Shown here one piece after another: positions 61,586 through 64,000 of a stretch of DNA of 64,000 bases. The stretch is from Bacillota bacterium. GTDB lineage: Bacteria > Bacillota > Clostridia > Lachnospirales > Lachnospiraceae. The notes beneath the pieces were generated by a model. That model was given only the letters and a program-made list of their open reading frames with translations, made no database searches and had not been told where the DNA came from. Positions within the stretch are counted from its first letter, which is position 1. Each line of letters starts with the position of its first letter. The stretch is from NCBI GenBank assembly GCA_023409835.1, contig JAEYQV010000096.1, forward strand, positions 1 to 64,000, given 5' to 3'. The position numbers and the translations under genes were made by a program.

Positions 61586-64000
61586 ATGGGATTGCTAGAC
61601 AAGATTTTTGGAACACATAGCGAAAGGGAAGTAAAACGTTTACAGCCAATTGTGGATAGGATAGAAGCCTTAGAACCTGAGTATGAAAAATTGTCCGATG
61701 ATGCCTTGAGAGGTAAAACAGTTGAGTTTAAGAACAGACTTAAAAATGGTGAAACTTTAGATGATATATTACCGGAAGCATATGCCGCAGTAAGAGAAGC
61801 TGCAAAAAGAACAATCGGTATGAGACATTATCGCGTGCAGCTGATTGGTGGAGTTATCCTACACCAGGGACGTATTACGGAAATGCGTACCGGTGAAGGT
61901 AAAACTCTTGTTGCAACCTTACCTGCATATTTAAATGCGTTGGAGGGAAAGGGTGTACATGTTGTAACCGTTAACGATTACCTGGCAAAGCGTGATGCTG
62001 AGTGGATGGGTAAAATTCATGAATTTCTGGGACTGAAGGTCGGCGTTATTCTGAACAGCATGGAGAAGGAAGAACGCCGTGCTGCTTATGCCTGCGATAT
62101 TACCTATGCAACGAATAATGAACTCGGCTTTGATTACCTCAGGGATAATATGGTGATTTATAAGGAGCAGCTGGTACAGCGTGAGCTGCATTATGCCATC
62201 ATCGATGAGGTGGACTCCATCTTAATCGATGAAGCAAGAACGCCGCTGATTATTTCCGGACAGAGCGGTAAATCCACAGAGCTGTACCGGGTATGCGACA
62301 TTCTCGCCAGACAGCTGAAGAAGGGTAAGGAAAGCGCAGAGCTGACAAAGATGGCTGCCCTCATGAAGGAAGAGATTACTGAGGAAGGCGACTTTATCGT
62401 AAATGAGAAGGAGAAGAATGTTCATCTTACTGACGAAGGTGTTAAGAAGGTGGAACGTTTCTTTAGCATTGAGAATCTGGCTGATCCGGAGAACCTTGAG
62501 ATTCAGCACAACATCATCCTCGCCCTAAGGGCTCATAACCTGATGTTCAGGGATAAGGATTATGTGGTTAAGGAGGATGAAGTACTGATCGTTGATGAGT
62601 TTACCGGACGTATTATGCCCGGAAGACGTTACAGCGATGGTTTGCATCAGGCAATTGAAGCGAAGGAGAATGTTAAGGTGAAGAGGGAAAGTAAAACCCT
62701 GGCTACCATCACCTTCCAGAACTTCTTCAACAAATATAAGAAGAAGAGCGGTATGACCGGTACAGCCCTGACTGAAGAGCAGGAGTTCAGGGAAATCTAC
62801 GGAATGGACGTAATCGAGGTTCCGACCAATGTTCCCGTAGCTCGTATTGATCGTCAGGATGCTGTTTATAAGACAAGGAAAGATAAGCTGAACGCAATCA
62901 TCCGCGAGGTAATCGAATCCCATAAAAAAGGACAGCCGGTTCTTGTCGGTACAATTACAATTGAAGCATCCGAAGAGATCAGCGGCATGCTGAAAAAGCA
63001 TAATATCCCCCATAAGGTTCTGAATGCGAAATTCCACGAGCTGGAGGCTGAAATTGTTGCAGATGCAGGTCAGTACGGCGCTGTTACAATTGCAACCAAC
63101 ATGGCAGGTCGTGGTACCGATATTAAGCTTGGTGAAGGCGTGAAGGAAGCCGGAGGCCTCAAGATTATCGGTACAGAGCGTCATGAAGCAAGACGTATTG
63201 ATAACCAGCTGCGCGGACGTTCCGGTAGACAGGGTGACCCCGGTGAATCCCGTTTCTTCATTTCCCTGGAGGATGATCTGATGCGGTTGTTCGGTTCCGA
63301 ACGGCTGATGGGAATCTTTAACTCTCTGGGTATGCCGGACGGTGAGCAGATCGAACATAAGATGCTATCCAATGCCATAGAGAAAGCTCAGAAGAGAATC
63401 GAGGGTAATAACTACGGCATCAGAAAGAATCTGCTGGAATATGATCAGGTTAATAATGAGCAAAGAGAAATCATCTATGCGGAGAGAAGAAGAGTTCTGG
63501 ACGGCGAAAGCATGAGAGATACCATCTACCGTATGATAACCGATACCGTAGAGGATTGTGTAAACACCAGCATCAGCGAAGATCAGCTTCCGGAAGAATG
63601 GGATCTTGAGGAACTGAATGAACTTCTGCTTCCGATTATTCCCCTCGAGAGGATTGAGATTTCCAAGGATCCAACGAAGGAGATCAGGAAGGATGATCTG
63701 ATCCAGCAGCTGAAGGAAGAGGCTGTTAAGCTGTATGAAGCGAAAGAAGCAGAATTTCCTGAGGCTGAGCACCTGAGAGAAATTGAACGTGTCATCCTGC
63801 TTAAGGTGATTGACCGTAAGTGGATGGATCACATTGATGATATGGACCAGCTGCGCCAAGGCATCGGCCTTCAGGCATATGGTCAGCGCCAGCCGATCGT
63901 AGAGTATAAATTCCAGGGCTTTGAGATGTTTGATTCCATGACAGCAGCCATCCGCGAGGATACTGTGAAGGCGCTCATGCATGTCCGTATCGAGCAGAAG
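61586..64000 (+). CDS. secA: Preprotein translocase ATPase SecA (partial, right end outside window)
   Basis: The first 805 codons of SecA are present and open to the window edge. It starts [20 protein letters not shown]. Walker A is MRTGEGKT (about residues 102-109), the DEAD motif region is [16 protein letters not shown], and GTAGRG-like [14 protein letters not shown] plus [12 protein letters not shown] follow in the second motor domain (sequence here [15 protein letters not shown]). It drives proteins through SecYEG. A complete Firmicute SecA is about 840-860 residues, so only the C-terminus is missing. AGGAGTGAATAAGA precedes ATG. Confidence 0.97.
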   Translation, partial: MGLLDKIFGTHSEREVKRLQPIVDRIEALEPEYEKLSDDALRGKTVEFKNRLKNGETLDDILPEAYAAVREAAKRTIGMRHYRVQLIGGVILHQGRITEMRTGEGKTLVATLPAYLNALEGKGVHVVTVNDYLAKRDAEWMGKIHEFLGLKVGVILNSMEKEERRAAYACDITYATNNELGFDYLRDNMVIYKEQLVQRELHYAIIDEVDSILIDEARTPLIISGQSGKSTELYRVCDILARQLKKGKESAELTKMAALMKEEITEEGDFIVNEKEKNVHLTDEGVKKVERFFSIENLADPENLEIQHNIILALRAHNLMFRDKDYVVKEDEVLIVDEFTGRIMPGRRYSDGLHQAIEAKENVKVKRESKTLATITFQNFFNKYKKKSGMTGTALTEEQEFREIYGMDVIEVPTNVPVARIDRQDAVYKTRKDKLNAIIREVIESHKKGQPVLVGTITIEASEEISGMLKKHNIPHKVLNAKFHELEAEIVADAGQYGAVTIATNMAGRGTDIKLGEGVKEAGGLKIIGTERHEARRIDNQLRGRSGRQGDPGESRFFISLEDDLMRLFGSERLMGIFNSLGMPDGEQIEHKMLSNAIEKAQKRIEGNNYGIRKNLLEYDQVNNEQREIIYAERRRVLDGESMRDTIYRMITDTVEDCVNTSISEDQLPEEWDLEELNELLLPIIPLERIEISKDPTKEIRKDDLIQQLKEEAVKLYEAKEAEFPEAEHLREIERVILLKVIDRKWMDHIDDMDQLRQGIGLQAYGQRQPIVEYKFQGFEMFDSMTAAIREDTVKALMHVRIEQK

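Noticed and set aside
61931..63982. Series of long minus-strand frames in secA, up to 277 codons
   Set aside because: All lie opposite the well-conserved SecA coding sequence and are shadows of its codon bias.

Overview
The window looks like chromosomal DNA of a motile, spore-forming, anaerobic member of the Clostridia, most likely Lachnospiraceae (Anaerocolumna/Lachnoclostridium-like). Evidence: strong AGGAGG-type ribosome binding sites, frequent TTG and GTG starts, a cotJABC spore-coat operon, flagellar rod genes, a B12-dependent ribonucleotide reductase, a PPi-type phosphofructokinase, a Trp T-box, and gene orders (mbl-flgF-flgG, comFC-yvyF, rpsL-rpsG-fusA-tuf, hpf-secA) typical of Firmicutes. 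I assign the genus only by impression. I saw no tRNA, rRNA, CRISPR array, phage or insertion sequence.

Layout. 1-4.5 kb: end of a probable cobalamin riboswitch, nrdJ, a DUF3298 protein, a large palindrome, a small Ser/Asn-rich protein and a parvulin-like membrane foldase. 4.7-9.8 kb: MoxR ATPase, DUF58 protein and membrane transglutaminase-like protein behind a consensus promoter. 9.9-11.8 kb: cytidylate-kinase-like protein and an AI-2E/PerM-type transporter. 11.9-17.1 kb: a four-gene operon (ABC ATPase, giant CARDB-repeat surface protein, Ala/Thr/Val-rich C-tail membrane protein, MacB/FtsX permease), the best candidate for a poorly described system. 17.1-24.2 kb: REP-like elements, a zinc-ribbon membrane protein, gltX, a short UvrD-type helicase, dacF, a DUF1292 protein and a 14-residue-repeat protein. 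24.4-28.7 kb: a nuclease/FeS-helicase fusion, a VanZ-like protein and a lipid kinase. 28.9-30.2 kb: cotJABC. 30.4-35.8 kb: MIF-like tautomerase, pfp, SleB-type hydrolase, plsC and the housekeeping sigma factor. 36.0-40.4 kb: an MFS exporter with an attenuator-like leader, a Trp T-box-controlled trpB2, and a WYL regulator.

40.7-45.8 kb is the str operon (rpsL, rpsG, fusA, tuf) with consensus promoters before rpsL and tuf. 45.8-49.7 kb holds a 69-bp tandem repeat and the mbl-flgF-flgG-flgJ-like operon. 49.7-54.2 kb: recD2, a sugar nucleotidyltransferase, comFC and yvyF. 54.2-56.8 kb: cvfB and an acyl-ACP thioesterase on the minus strand, a methyltransferase, and a 58-residue YjfB-like motility protein. 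57.0-60.1 kb: trxB, an SH3-NlpC/P60 hydrolase and a PilZ protein. 60.1-64 kb: a gene-free stretch with a cluster of DnaA boxes, hpf, a nested palindrome, and secA running off the right edge.

Themes: cell-envelope building and remodelling (PrsA-like foldase, transglutaminase, DacF, SleB, NlpC/P60, Mbl, PlsC), translation, motility and c-di-GMP, and RNA-based control (probable B12 riboswitch, Trp T-box, two hairpins that would mask ribosome binding sites).
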